Below, piece by piece: positions 28,433 to 37,592 of a stretch of DNA of 64,000 bases (position 1 is its first letter; every line of letters begins with the position of its first letter). The DNA is taken from positions 496,001-560,000 of the forward strand of contig NZ_JAKIKP010000001.1 in NCBI RefSeq assembly GCF_023284065.1, read 5' to 3'. Below the pieces are notes generated by a model, which was not told the DNA's origin, ran no database searches, and saw nothing but the letters and a program-made list of their open reading frames with translations. A program made the translations under genes and the position numbers. Source of the stretch: Shewanella gaetbuli (GTDB taxonomy: Bacteria; Pseudomonadota; Gammaproteobacteria; Enterobacterales; Shewanellaceae).

Positions 28433-29569
28433 TTACACAAATTGCGAAAGAAGATCATTAACAAACATATGGCCTTTTGGCGTGAGTTTCCAATGAGTGT
28501 CTGTTTCGGTCAGTAAGCCGCGCTGAATCGACTTATCCATGCCCGCTTTGACCACCGAAGCGCTTTTTCCTGTTCGCGCTTCAAATTCAGTCTTGGCAAT
28601 GGGGGTCATTAACCTAAGACGGTTCATTAAGTATTCTAATGGACGATCTTCATCGGCAACCTCTGTGGTTTCAAAGGTATAGTCATTGGTGGCTAGATAC
28701 CCCTTTGGATGTTTAATTTTAACCGTGCGAATAATCTGATTTGTTTCAGGTAAGGTGATCTTACCGTGAGCACCACAACCTATGCCTAGATAGTCGCCAA
28801 ATTGCCAATAATTTAAATTATGACGGCATTGGAAACCGGGTTTGGCATAAGCGGATATTTCATATTGCTCATAGCCTAACTCCGCGAGCTTTTTCTGCCC
28901 TTGTTCATATATATGCCAAAGGTGCTCGTCATCCGGCAATTGAGGTGGCTTAGAATGAAATAGGGTGTTGGGCTCAATGGTTAATTGATACCAAGATAAA
29001 TGGGGGGGCATTAGGGCCGCCGCGGTATCAATGTCGTTCATTGCTTCAGCAAAGCTTTGATTAGGCAAGCCGTGCATTAAGTCTAAGTTAAAACTTAAGT
29101 AGTTTGCTTCAACGGCTTTTTCAGCAGCGGTAACCGCTTCATGTTGGTCATGAATACGGCCTAATAGGTTAAGCTTTTCTTTAGAGAAACTTTGCACCCC
29201 CACCGACAACCGAGTGACTCCCGCTGCTCTGTAAGCGGCAAAATCATCATGTTCTAAGGTGCCAGGATTGGCTTCCATGGTGATTTCAATATCGTCTTCA
29301 AATGGAATTAATGCATTAACGCCATCAAGCAAGCGTTTGATTTGGCTGGCATCAAATAATGATGGAGTGCCGCCACCAATAAAAATGGTATGAACCCGCC
29401 TGTTTTGCACATATTTCAAATCATTGCGTAAATCATTTAATAATGCATCAACATATTCTTGTTGCGGTAAAACGCCATTTTGGCCATGTGAGTTGAAATC
29501 ACAGTAGGGGCATTTTTGTACGCACCACGGAATATGGATATACAAACTAAGTGGTGGCAGTAACAACAT
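28433..29569 (-). CDS. hemW: Radical SAM protein HemW (heme chaperone)
   Basis: HemW is related to coproporphyrinogen dehydrogenase HemN but is regarded as a heme-binding and heme-transfer protein. The 378 residues have the radical SAM cysteines in CVQKCPYC (16, 20, 23), the FIGGGTPSLF motif, and the E-x-NPGT stretch. The C-terminal HemN_C-like domain has the usual RLMTPIAKTEFEARTG. In related genomes it directly follows rdgB; here a 300-base gap with a MITE-like element intervenes. AAAGG precedes the ATG. Confidence 0.94.
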   Translation of the reverse strand: MLLLPPLSLYIHIPWCVQKCPYCDFNSHGQNGVLPQQEYVDALLNDLRNDLKYVQNRRVHTIFIGGGTPSLFDASQIKRLLDGVNALIPFEDDIEITMEANPGTLEHDDFAAYRAAGVTRLSVGVQSFSKEKLNLLGRIHDQHEAVTAAEKAVEANYLSFNLDLMHGLPNQSFAEAMNDIDTAAALMPPHLSWYQLTIEPNTLFHSKPPQLPDDEHLWHIYEQGQKKLAELGYEQYEISAYAKPGFQCRHNLNYWQFGDYLGIGCGAHGKITLPETNQIIRTVKIKHPKGYLATNDYTFETTEVADEDRPLEYLMNRLRLMTPIAKTEFEARTGKSASVVKAGMDKSIQRGLLTETDTHWKLTPKGHMFVNDLLSQFV

Positions 29570-29622
29570 GACGTTAAACCTTTCTGATACAAATATAAGT
29601 GTGGAACACTCGAAATAATAAC

Positions 29623-29868
29623 TAACCTGAGCTGCGTATAAGAGATTAGCTAATATACTGACTCATATGATTTTTACTTTCAAATACATTTCTTGAGAGG
29701 TATTTTTGCTTAGAACAAGGCAAATTTGTGCGTCAATAGCTGGTCTCGGCTTTGGTTCCAACGTCGCCCTACCTCCCCCATCCATGGAGTCGTATTGCAA
29801 ACAAATTTAACGCAGTTATCAGTACAAATAGCCTCTAGAAAGCAAGTTGTTATGCGCAGCTCAGGTTA
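29623..29868. mobile_element. MITE-like element with 17-bp terminal inverted repeats and TA duplication
   Basis: ACCTGAGCTGCGTATAA (29625-29641) and its near-exact inverse TTATGCGCAGCTCAGGT (29850-29866) face each other about 240 bases apart, one mismatch in 17. TA flanks both ends (29623-29624 and 29867-29868), as for Tc1/mariner/IS630-type insertions. The interior has no open frame of useful length. It fills the gap between rdgB and hemW. Size, inverted ends and TA are seen; the family and mobility are inferred. Confidence 0.65.
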
Positions 29869-29869
29869 A

Positions 29870-30487
29870 TTAGCTTTGAATAATGCCTTTGGCTTTCATT
29901 GCTTCAACTAATAACGCTAATGCTTTACCACGGTGACTATGGGCATTTTTTTCATCACTCGTTAATTCAGATGCGGTTTTATCAAAGCCTTCAGGGATGA
30001 AAACTGGGTCGTAGCCATGGCCTTGAGTACCCTGTGGCGCATGGTTAATTGTACCTTCCCATGCCGCTTGGCAAATAATAGGAGTCGGGTCTTTAGCGTG
30101 ACGCATATATACCAATACGCATTGAAAGCGTGCCTTACGGTCAGTGTGTAAAGTCATGGCATCAAGCAGCTTTTCATAGTTACTTTGCTCGGTGGCCGCT
30201 ATTCCTGAATACCTTGCAGAATAAATACCGGGTTGGCCTTCTAAAGCATCGACTTCAATGCCAGAGTCATCAGCAATGGCAGGTAAGCCGGTTATTTGGG
30301 CTGCATGGCGAGCTTTAATGATCGCATTTTCAACAAAAGTCGTGCCAGTTTCAGGAACCTCAGGAACATCAAATTGGCTTTGTGCTAATACTTCAATGTT
30401 AAATTTTGCCAGCATTTGGTCAAACTCTTTCTGTTTTCCTTTATTGCCACTGGCTAATACAATTTGTTGATTTTTAGAGGTGCCCAT
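29870..30487 (-). CDS. rdgB: dITP/XTP pyrophosphatase RdgB
   Basis: RdgB hydrolyses dITP, ITP and XTP to monophosphates and keeps deaminated purines out of DNA and RNA. From 30487 the protein has 205 residues, with the family motifs VLASGNKGKQKEF at the N-terminus, PAIADDSGIEVDALEG-PG-YSARY in the middle, and GHGYDPVF and SHRGKAL near the end. I chose ATG 30487 (MGTSKNQQIVLASGN) since GGGA lies upstream and the ten extra codons of the longer frame are unlike the family. Its stop abuts the MITE-like element. Confidence 0.96.
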   Translation of the reverse strand: MGTSKNQQIVLASGNKGKQKEFDQMLAKFNIEVLAQSQFDVPEVPETGTTFVENAIIKARHAAQITGLPAIADDSGIEVDALEGQPGIYSARYSGIAATEQSNYEKLLDAMTLHTDRKARFQCVLVYMRHAKDPTPIICQAAWEGTINHAPQGTQGHGYDPVFIPEGFDKTASELTSDEKNAHSHRGKALALLVEAMKAKGIIQS

Positions 30488-30541
30488 AACATGTTCCCAA
30501 AGGTAAAATTGCCGCATTATAGCGCTAAAAAATATTGATAT

Positions 30542-30988
30542 TTAATCGACGTAAAATTTCTGTTTGAATTTTAGTGACGTATTAAGTTTATTGCCACGTT
30601 TAATACCGATGTTGAAGTTGACCAATTGATCATCTCTATACGGCACTTGAGCAATATAATAAATGGCATTGCCTTCACGAATTTCTTTAAAGTTTAAGGT
30701 TTTCTTTGCATCTAAAAGGTTGTTAGCAATACCGGTAATTTCAACTGCTACCGGCGGATTGCCTGCTTGATTAGTATCTAAAACGGTGATGTTTACAATG
30801 CCGTTATAGCTACTGCGGTCAATCCCATAATTTTTGGCGACTTCAGGAGTAATAAAGGTGCTGTTTAACGCCATGTAATGAATTTCATAATGGCCCACTT
30901 GTTGTTTCTGTTCTGCATGTACTTGAGTGGTCACCAGTAATAAAGTGAGCGTTAATAATGCTAATGGTTTGAAAATGGCTTTAATCAT
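30542..30988 (-). CDS. DUF4426 family exported protein
   Basis: The 148-residue protein has a signal peptide (MIKAIFKPLALLTLTLLLVTTQVHA) and a mature domain beginning EQKQQVGHYEIHYMALNSTF-TPEVAK-YGI, which I recognise as DUF4426. It is predicted periplasmic, function unknown. It ends 54 bases before the rdgB start and probably shares its transcript. Confidence 0.82.
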   Translation of the reverse strand: MIKAIFKPLALLTLTLLLVTTQVHAEQKQQVGHYEIHYMALNSTFITPEVAKNYGIDRSSYNGIVNITVLDTNQAGNPPVAVEITGIANNLLDAKKTLNFKEIREGNAIYYIAQVPYRDDQLVNFNIGIKRGNKLNTSLKFKQKFYVD

Positions 30989-31045
30989 AAGAAATTTCCA
31001 TAGAGTAAGTGTTATTTGCTAAAGGTCGATAACAAAAGCGGGATA

Positions 31046-31073
31046 ACAAAAAGGTAGGCGATAGGCCTACCTT
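31046..31073 (-). terminator. Intrinsic terminator after yggT
   Basis: On the minus strand AAGGTAGGC and GCCTACCTT pair over nine bases, followed by TTTTTG. It lies 20 bases past the yggT stop and would partly or fully separate DUF4426-rdgB-hemW from the genes upstream. Confidence 0.8.
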
Positions 31074-31092
31074 AAATTAGCCAATCAATAAC

Positions 31093-31641
31093 TTAAATCA
31101 TTGCCCAGAATGGGATGTATTGTGAAAATAAAATATTGATAAAGTTCATCGCAATAAATAGCACCAGCACTGAAAGGTCAAGGCCACCAATCGCTGGAAT
31201 AACGCGACGAATTGGCGCCAATAATGGCTCAGTTAATTGGGTCATGATCATTACAACAGGATTATAACCTTGGTTAAACCAGCTTAAAATTGCGCGAATC
31301 AATAACATCCAGAATAATAAGACACCGGCATTTTTAAAGACCGCTACCACTGAGAATAATAATAAGGTCACAATATCTATACCAGCACCTGCAATAAGAG
31401 TAAGTACTAACATTTTGACCAAGACTACAATAAATGCCAACACTAATGAGGCGGTATCAATACTGCCCATTGACGGTAAAATTCTTCTCATTGGGGCAAT
31501 AATAGGTTGAGTGGCTTTAACAACAAATTGGCTGAATGGATTATAAAAATCGGCTCGAACCAGTTGTAGCCAAAAACGTAAAATGACCACCATTAAATAG
31601 AGATCGAACAGGGTATTTACTAAAAAACTAATCGCATTCAT
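31093..31641 (-). CDS. yggT: YggT family membrane protein
   Basis: The 182-residue inner-membrane protein contains two YggT repeats. Each has a hydrophobic helix, a conserved R-x-L-x-W or RAILSWF segment, and then a TQP/TEP-I-AP-RR-(I/L/V)-P motif (about 43-56 and 138-151), followed by another helix. Members are linked to osmotic tolerance or cell division in various bacteria; no firm function is known. It sits downstream of yggS-proC, the usual order. Confidence 0.92.
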   Translation of the reverse strand: MNAISFLVNTLFDLYLMVVILRFWLQLVRADFYNPFSQFVVKATQPIIAPMRRILPSMGSIDTASLVLAFIVVLVKMLVLTLIAGAGIDIVTLLLFSVVAVFKNAGVLLFWMLLIRAILSWFNQGYNPVVMIMTQLTEPLLAPIRRVIPAIGGLDLSVLVLFIAMNFINILFSQYIPFWAMI

Positions 31642-31776
31642 GATGTTGCCTTAATCACTTAATTCAATTTAACTGCCTTTGCTAATTGTTTTACCAAAGG
31701 CAGTGTTGTTCATTGGGGCAATTTTAGCACCCTAAACTGAGAAAACACTTAATTCATTGCTGAAATGAACCGTAAA

Positions 31777-32595
31777 TTAAAATGTTTTCGCCATTTCTTC
31801 TGCTCTAGCAACACAGTTATGCATAGCGCTATCGACTAAACCTCGTAAGTTACCTTTTTCTAAGGTTTCAACAGCCTGTGCAGTCGTCCCTCCTTTAGAG
31901 GTAACATTATTACGTAAAGTTGATAATGATAAGTCTTGGTTTTGAATGACCATTTGCGCTGCGCCTAAGGCTGCTTGTTCAGCCAATGCGCGGGCTTTAT
32001 CTTCAGCCATGCCCATTTTTATACCTGACTCAATCATTGACTCTATAAACAAGAAGAAATAAGCCGGTGAGCTACCTGCAAGCGCAATCACTTGATTAAG
32101 CTCGTCTTCTTGTTCTACCCATAATACTTTACCACCGGTTTCCATCAGCGTTTGGCATAGTGACTTCTGCTCATCGCTAATGCTGTCATCAGCATAAAGT
32201 CCGGTCATACCAACGCCTAACTGAGTTGGCGTATTTGGCATAGTACGAATAAGTTTGATGGGTTGGTTCAAGTACTCTTGATAACGTTTAGCAGGAATGC
32301 CTGCAGCGATAGTAATGACTAACTTATTGGAAAAATCCACATGTTGTAATTGCTCGCATACTTGTTGCATTAATTGTGGTTTTACACTGAGTACCACTAC
32401 ATCTGCGTGGGTCACACCGTCAATATTATTGTTAGTCACTTTAATGCCAAAGTCTGCCTGTAGTGCGTCTAGTTTTGGTTGACTAGGGTTGGTGGCACAT
32501 ACTTGCTCGCTTGGATAACCATTTTTAATGAGTCCACTGATAATACTGCGAGTCATATTGCCTGCACCGATAAAGCATACTTTTGCTTGTGGCAT
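31777..32595 (-). CDS. proC: Pyrroline-5-carboxylate reductase
   Basis: ProC reduces pyrroline-5-carboxylate to proline with NADPH. The 272 residues have the Rossmann motif VCFIGAGNMTRSIISGL at the N-terminus, the VVLSVKPQ segment, and the C-terminal family signature (LRNNVTSKGGTTAQAVETL). It lies between yggS and yggT in the conserved cluster. A 119-base gap separates it from yggS. Confidence 0.97.
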   Translation of the reverse strand: MPQAKVCFIGAGNMTRSIISGLIKNGYPSEQVCATNPSQPKLDALQADFGIKVTNNNIDGVTHADVVVLSVKPQLMQQVCEQLQHVDFSNKLVITIAAGIPAKRYQEYLNQPIKLIRTMPNTPTQLGVGMTGLYADDSISDEQKSLCQTLMETGGKVLWVEQEDELNQVIALAGSSPAYFFLFIESMIESGIKMGMAEDKARALAEQAALGAAQMVIQNQDLSLSTLRNNVTSKGGTTAQAVETLEKGNLRGLVDSAMHNCVARAEEMAKTF

Positions 32596-32714
32596 GTTTA
32601 ATGTCCTTTGATTTTGTTTGCTAATTTATAATCAGATATAAGGGCTAAATATTAAAATTCAACGTGTATCCCTATCTGCTATTCAGATATTGACTAAACT
32701 GTCGCTTATTAGGA

Positions 32715-33407
32715 TTAAGTTCTTGAGCCAAAAATAGCACTGCCCACTCTAACCATTGTTGAGCCGTTAGTTATCGCTATATCAAGATCACCGCTCATGC
32801 CCATTGATAATGTATCAACGGTGTCAAACTGCTGTTTTAATGTTTGGTACAGCGTATTTAAACGGCTAAATTCATCTTGTTGAAGATTTATGTCGTCAGT
32901 TGCGGTAGGAATTGCCATCAGGCCGCGTAATTTAAGCTTGGGCATTTGACTGATTTGTTGGGCAAGTTTAAACACCTCTTGCTCATCTACTCCAGATTTA
33001 CTTTGCTCGTTACTGATATTAACTTGAATACAAACTTGTAAAGGCGGTAAGTGGGGAGGTCGTTGGTCATTTAACCTTTTGGCAACTTTCTCACGGCTTA
33101 ATGTATGCATCCAGTCAAAATGCTCTGCAACAACTTTGGTTTTATTCGATTGTAACGGGCCAATAAAGTGCCATTCAATATCATTGAACTCTTCACCTAA
33201 TTGGAGAATTTTTTGTTCGCCCTCTTGGACATAATTTTCGCCAAAAAGCCGCTGTCCCGCCAAATAAGCTTCTATAATATCATTAGCGGGCTTGGTTTTA
33301 CTGACCGCCAGTAGTTTAACTTCATTTGGGTTACGTGCGCATTTTTGCGCCGCTTGGTTAATTCTGCTCTGGGCGATTGATAATCTGTCTGCTATTGTTG
33401 TAATCAT
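32715..33407 (-). CDS. yggS: PLP-homeostasis protein YggS
   Basis: YggS binds pyridoxal phosphate and balances the cellular PLP pool. The 230 residues show LLAVSKTKPANDI with the PLP lysine, GENYVQEGEQKI, WHFIGPLQSNKT, and SMGMSGDLDIAI near the C-terminus. Its ATG at 33407 lies only nine to 24 bases from the pilT start on the other strand, so promoters for the two genes must lie within each other's coding sequence. Confidence 0.96.
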   Translation of the reverse strand: MITTIADRLSIAQSRINQAAQKCARNPNEVKLLAVSKTKPANDIIEAYLAGQRLFGENYVQEGEQKILQLGEEFNDIEWHFIGPLQSNKTKVVAEHFDWMHTLSREKVAKRLNDQRPPHLPPLQVCIQVNISNEQSKSGVDEQEVFKLAQQISQMPKLKLRGLMAIPTATDDINLQQDEFSRLNTLYQTLKQQFDTVDTLSMGMSGDLDIAITNGSTMVRVGSAIFGSRT

Positions 33408-33431
33408 GTTGATAAAATGGACATCTCTATA

Positions 33432-34469
33432 ATGGAAATCACTGAGTTACTTGCCTTTAGTGTAAAGCATAAAGCGTCAGATCTACATCTTTCTGCAGGT
33501 GTATCACCTATGATCCGTGTTGACGGTGAAGTCAGAAAAATTAACTTACCTCCTTTAGATCATGCCGGCGTCCACAGTTTAGTGTACGACATCATGAATG
33601 ATAAACAACGTAAAGACTATGAAGAACATCTAGAAATTGACTTTTCGTTTGAGGTGCCTAATTTAGCGCGTTTTCGTGTTAATGCTTTTAATCAGTCTCG
33701 TGGTGCGGGTGCAGTATTTCGTACTATTCCTTCTGATATTTTAACATTAGAGGAATTAGGTGCTCCGGAAATTTTCAAAAAAATATCGAGTTTCCCTCGT
33801 GGTTTGGTATTGGTTACAGGCCCAACTGGGTCGGGTAAATCAACCACTTTAGCGGCAATGGTCGATTACATTAACGAAAACCGCCATGACCACATTTTAA
33901 CCATTGAAGACCCGATAGAATTTGTCCATCAAAACAAGCAGTGTTTGGTTAACCAACGTGAAGTGCATAAGCATACCCATAGCTTTAATGCGGCGCTTAG
34001 AAGCGCGTTACGTGAAGACCCTGACGTGATTCTAGTGGGTGAGATGCGTGACTTAGAAACCATTAGACTTGCGATGACCGCCGCCGAAACTGGTCACTTA
34101 GTCTTTGGTACCTTGCATACCACCTCAGCGGCCAAAACCATTGACCGTGTGGTTGACGTATTCCCAGCAGGTGAAAAAGACATGGTAAGAACCATGCTTT
34201 CAGAGTCACTTCAAGCGGTTATTTCGCAAACACTGATTAAAAAAGTGGGTGGTGGCCGAGTTGCTGCTCATGAAATTATGATGGGAACCCCTGCAATTCG
34301 TAACTTAATTCGTGAAGATAAAGTGGCGCAAATGTATTCAGCCATTCAAACGGGTATGGCCCACGGTATGCAAACACTTGAGCAGTGTTTACAAAATCTA
34401 GTCAACCGGGGCTTGATTACCCGTGATGATGCGATGTCGAAAAGCTCAAATAAACAAGCTAATTTCTAA
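33432..34469 (+). CDS. pilT: Type IV pilus retraction ATPase PilT
   Basis: PilT is the hexameric ATPase at the inner-membrane base of type IV pili that drives pilus retraction and twitching. From 33432 it has 345 residues, the family length, beginning MEITELLAFSVKHKASDLHL. Walker A GPTGSGKST is at 130-138. The Asp box, ALREDPDVILVGEMRD (Walker B), HTTSAAKTIDR and AIRNLIRE all follow. ATG 33417 would add MDISI; neither start has a clear Shine-Dalgarno sequence. pilU follows 11 bases after the stop. Confidence 0.96.
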   Translation: MEITELLAFSVKHKASDLHLSAGVSPMIRVDGEVRKINLPPLDHAGVHSLVYDIMNDKQRKDYEEHLEIDFSFEVPNLARFRVNAFNQSRGAGAVFRTIPSDILTLEELGAPEIFKKISSFPRGLVLVTGPTGSGKSTTLAAMVDYINENRHDHILTIEDPIEFVHQNKQCLVNQREVHKHTHSFNAALRSALREDPDVILVGEMRDLETIRLAMTAAETGHLVFGTLHTTSAAKTIDRVVDVFPAGEKDMVRTMLSESLQAVISQTLIKKVGGGRVAAHEIMMGTPAIRNLIREDKVAQMYSAIQTGMAHGMQTLEQCLQNLVNRGLITRDDAMSKSSNKQANF

Positions 34470-34480
34470 GGAATAGTAAA

Positions 34481-35593
34481 ATGGATGTACGCCCTTTTTT
34501 AGCCACAATGGTAGAGAAAAAAGCCTCTGATTTATTTATTACTGCTATGTTTCCGCCAAGTGCGAAAATTGATGGTGAGCTCAGGCCGCTAACGGAAACC
34601 AAGCTAACCCCAGCACAGTCATTAGAGTTTGTTGAAACATTAATGACCGATGTACAAAAAAAGGAATTTGCAGAAACGCGTGAATGTAACTTTGCTTATG
34701 CGGTTTCTGGCTTAGGGCGTTTTCGTGTTAGTGCATTTTGGCAGCGTGATTCAGCTGGTTGCGTTATGCGCCGAATTGAAACGACCATTCCTGAAGTTGA
34801 TGACTTAAAGCTACCGCCTATTTTAAAAGATCTTGTAATGAGCAAGCGTGGACTTATCATTATGGTTGGGGGTACAGGTACGGGTAAGTCAACTTCGTTA
34901 GCGGCTCTGATTGGTTATCGTAATGCACATGCAAGAGGGCATATTCTTACTATTGAGGACCCTGTAGAGTTTGTTCATAATCACGGTAAAAGTATTATCA
35001 CTCAACGCGAAGTGGGCATCGATACAGACTCATTTGATGCTGCGCTGAAAAGCTCTTTAAGGCAAGCGCCAGATGTGATTTTGATTGGTGAGATCCGTAC
35101 TCAAGAAACCATGGAGTTTGCACTCTCATTTGCTGAAACAGGTCACTTATGTATGGCCACCTTGCATGCTAATAATGCTAACCAAGCACTTGATCGTATT
35201 ATGCATTTAGTGCCAGAAAGTAAACATAATCAATTGCTGTTCGATTTATCGCTTAACTTACGTGGCATTGTTGCTCAGCAACTTGTTCCTAAATCTGATG
35301 GTTCTGGACGTCGTGCAGCGATTGAAGTGTTAATCAATACCCCGCGTGTTAGTAGCTTGATTGCTAAAAACGAGTTACACCTTTTAAAAGAAACCATGGC
35401 TAAGTCGAATGAGCAAGGGATGCAAACCTTCGACCAAGCTTTGTTAGGCCTATATACCGAGGGTGAAATTAGTTATGCCGATGCGCTTCACCACGCGGAT
35501 TCGCCCAATGATTTACGTCTAATGATTAAGCTTAAATCGAATGATTCATCAAACTCAGGTTTCTTAGAAGGCGTCACATTAGATATGGATTAA
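34481..35593 (+). CDS. pilU: PilT-like ATPase PilU
   Basis: PilU is the PilT paralogue that assists retraction, usually depending on PilT. The 370 residues show Walker A GGTGTGKS at 130-137, LRQAPDVILIGEIRTQETM as Walker B, and TLHANNANQALDR where PilT has HTT. The family's longer C-terminal tail (to VTLDMD) is present. AAGGAA lies before the ATG and the gene is cotranscribed with pilT, with a terminator after it. Confidence 0.95.
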   Translation: MDVRPFLATMVEKKASDLFITAMFPPSAKIDGELRPLTETKLTPAQSLEFVETLMTDVQKKEFAETRECNFAYAVSGLGRFRVSAFWQRDSAGCVMRRIETTIPEVDDLKLPPILKDLVMSKRGLIIMVGGTGTGKSTSLAALIGYRNAHARGHILTIEDPVEFVHNHGKSIITQREVGIDTDSFDAALKSSLRQAPDVILIGEIRTQETMEFALSFAETGHLCMATLHANNANQALDRIMHLVPESKHNQLLFDLSLNLRGIVAQQLVPKSDGSGRRAAIEVLINTPRVSSLIAKNELHLLKETMAKSNEQGMQTFDQALLGLYTEGEISYADALHHADSPNDLRLMIKLKSNDSSNSGFLEGVTLDMD

Positions 35594-35649
35594 GCCTGTT
35601 TGGTGTTGCTATTGTAATATCTTGTGTCAAACCCACCCTTATTGTAAGT

Positions 35650-35677
35650 AAGCCGTAACCAATGTTGCGGCTTTTTG
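35650..35677 (+). terminator. Terminator of the pilTU operon
   Basis: AAGCCGTAAC and GTTGCGGCTT pair over ten bases (one G-U) around CAAT, followed by a TTTTTG run. Confidence 0.85.
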
Positions 35678-35810
35678 TTATACTTCAGTTTCAATTTAAA
35701 TCTACTGTGTTTTATCCCACATTTTAATCTTAGTGCTGCTTAAATATTTTTATCTACATATTAATTGCTTAGCAGTATTTATACGGACTCACTATTGTTA
35801 AGGATTTATC

Positions 35811-36920
35811 ATGTCTTTTTGGCATAAACTACCATTTTTATTTATTCCTCTTGTTGGTTTTCAGACCCAGGCCGTTGAAGTTAGCGATGAACTAGATATA
35901 GGCGGGGCGGTGCGAGTTAATTATGGTTGGAAAGACTATGATGACAACGCCAAACTAGAATTCGAACTATTTAGGGCAGATGTAAATTATCAAGCCGATA
36001 ATGGACTCTTTGCCTCAGCGCAGTATCGTTGGTATCAAGATATGGATGTGATTCATCATGCCTATATGGGGTACAAATTTGATGAGTCGAATTCAGTTCA
36101 AGTAGGGGTAACACAAGTGCCTTTTGGCTTATCACCCTATGCTTCTCATTCATTTTGGTTTGGTGCCACTTACTATATCGGTTTTGAAGATGACTATGAT
36201 GCCGGTATTCATTACCAGTACCAACGTAACAATTTAACCATGGATTTAGCGTATTTTGTGAATGATGAATATGGTAATGGCAGCCGTTATGATCGCTATT
36301 CCTTTGATGTAGCCACAACCGAAGATTCTCCATACAAAGAAGCTGGGCAATTGAATGCCAGAGTGGAATATAAGGTTGAAGCGGGGAGCTTTAATCACCT
36401 CATTGGAGGCTCAATTCAATATGGTAATTTAGACTATGTTGCAGATGTGGTGAGCGACGAGACAATTCCTACCGACGACGTTAGTGCCATGGCCGCGGCA
36501 GCACATTGGCAAGCAGATTGGCAAACATGGCAGTTGCAATTACAGTACATTCATTATAATTATGACATAAAACATAGTAACCGTATTGCGTTGTCTGCTT
36601 TTTCATACCCATTTGAAATTGCAGCAAAAGCTGACGTAGTAACAGCTAATATTTCAAAGTCATTTGATGTTGACTGGGGGCCAGTAACTAATCTTAATTG
36701 TTATAACGACTACAGCACAGTTTTAGCCTCGGGTAACGGGTTAGCTGATTCTGCCCAAAATGTCACTGGCTGCGCCATTACAGCGGGTAAATTCTATTCT
36801 TATGTTGACTGGATTGCGGGTAACAACATGTACTTTATTAATGGTGATGGTGTTGGCATTGATAACGGCAATACCCAATGGCACTCGCGCTTAAATATTA
36901 ATATTGGATTATATTTTTAG
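35811..36920 (+). CDS. Outer-membrane porin-like beta-barrel protein
   Basis: The 369-residue protein has a short signal sequence ending near QTQAVEVSD. Its body is rich in alternating aromatic and polar strands (LFRADVNYQADNGLFASAQYRWYQDM, then IHYQYQRNNLTMDLAYF) and it ends in IGLYF, the terminal Phe used for barrel insertion. It resembles phosphate-selective or carbohydrate porins, but I cannot name a substrate. AAGGA precedes the ATG. The next gene encodes an exported peroxidase, with no clear functional link. Confidence 0.8.
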   Translation: MSFWHKLPFLFIPLVGFQTQAVEVSDELDIGGAVRVNYGWKDYDDNAKLEFELFRADVNYQADNGLFASAQYRWYQDMDVIHHAYMGYKFDESNSVQVGVTQVPFGLSPYASHSFWFGATYYIGFEDDYDAGIHYQYQRNNLTMDLAYFVNDEYGNGSRYDRYSFDVATTEDSPYKEAGQLNARVEYKVEAGSFNHLIGGSIQYGNLDYVADVVSDETIPTDDVSAMAAAAHWQADWQTWQLQLQYIHYNYDIKHSNRIALSAFSYPFEIAAKADVVTANISKSFDVDWGPVTNLNCYNDYSTVLASGNGLADSAQNVTGCAITAGKFYSYVDWIAGNNMYFINGDGVGIDNGNTQWHSRLNINIGLYF

Positions 36921-36989
36921 TCGTGATCAAATATTCAATACATTGCGTATAAAGCACCATTAAACCAAAAATAACAGTAAGGATTTTTT

Positions 36990-37562
36990 ATGTTTTCCCT
37001 AAAACCATTATGCAAATTGTTCACTGCAACGGTCATTGGCTGTAGTGCTTTTTTGAGTGTGACTGCTAATGCTGCATCTTGCCCAGATTATTTGAATGTT
37101 GAAGCACGCAAATTGCATTCTGAAGAAAATGTTAATTTGTGCGAATTAACTCAAGGTAAGCCAGTGCTTATTGTTAATACCGCTTCAAATTGTGGGTTTA
37201 CCCCTCAATTTGATGCGTTAGAGGCTGTTCATCAAGAGTATAAAGACAAAGGTTTAGTGGTCATTGGCTTTCCATCAGATGACTTTTTCCAAGAAGAGAA
37301 AGATGAAGCTAAAACTGCAGACGTTTGTTTTATTAATTATGGCGTTACTTTCACGATGATAGCGACTTCACCTGTTCGCGGCAGTGATGCAAACTCTGTC
37401 TTTGAACACTTAAATGCTAAAACCAGCGCGCCTAAGTGGAATTTTTATAAATATTTAGTGTCGGGTGATGGTGAAACTGTAACCCAATTTAATTCTAGAG
37501 TGAAACCAGACAGCAAAGAGATAAAACAGGCAATTGATAAGCAGTTGGCGAGCGAAATCTAA
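36990..37562 (+). CDS. Exported glutathione peroxidase-like protein
   Basis: The 190-residue protein has a signal peptide (hydrophobic stretch about 10-28, ANA-A cleavage) and a thioredoxin-fold peroxidase domain. Catalytic Cys68 lies in IVNTASNCGFTPQ, the second Cys113 in ADVCFINYGVTF, and Trp150 and Asn151 in the WNF motif. At the usual FPCNQF motif it reads FPSDDF, so the tetrad Gln is replaced by Asp98. It would reduce peroxides in the periplasm with a thiol partner. Family membership is clear; full peroxidase activity is less certain given the change. Confidence 0.88.
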   Translation: MFSLKPLCKLFTATVIGCSAFLSVTANAASCPDYLNVEARKLHSEENVNLCELTQGKPVLIVNTASNCGFTPQFDALEAVHQEYKDKGLVVIGFPSDDFFQEEKDEAKTADVCFINYGVTFTMIATSPVRGSDANSVFEHLNAKTSAPKWNFYKYLVSGDGETVTQFNSRVKPDSKEIKQAIDKQLASEI

Positions 37563-37592
37563 CCAGTTAAAAATACCTTACTCAAGTTGAAT

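Noticed and set aside
31673..31703. CTGCCTTTG/CAAAGGCAG hairpin between proC and yggT
   Set aside because: Nine-bp stem but a 13-base loop and no T run; possibly a processing or attenuation structure, not supported enough to list.
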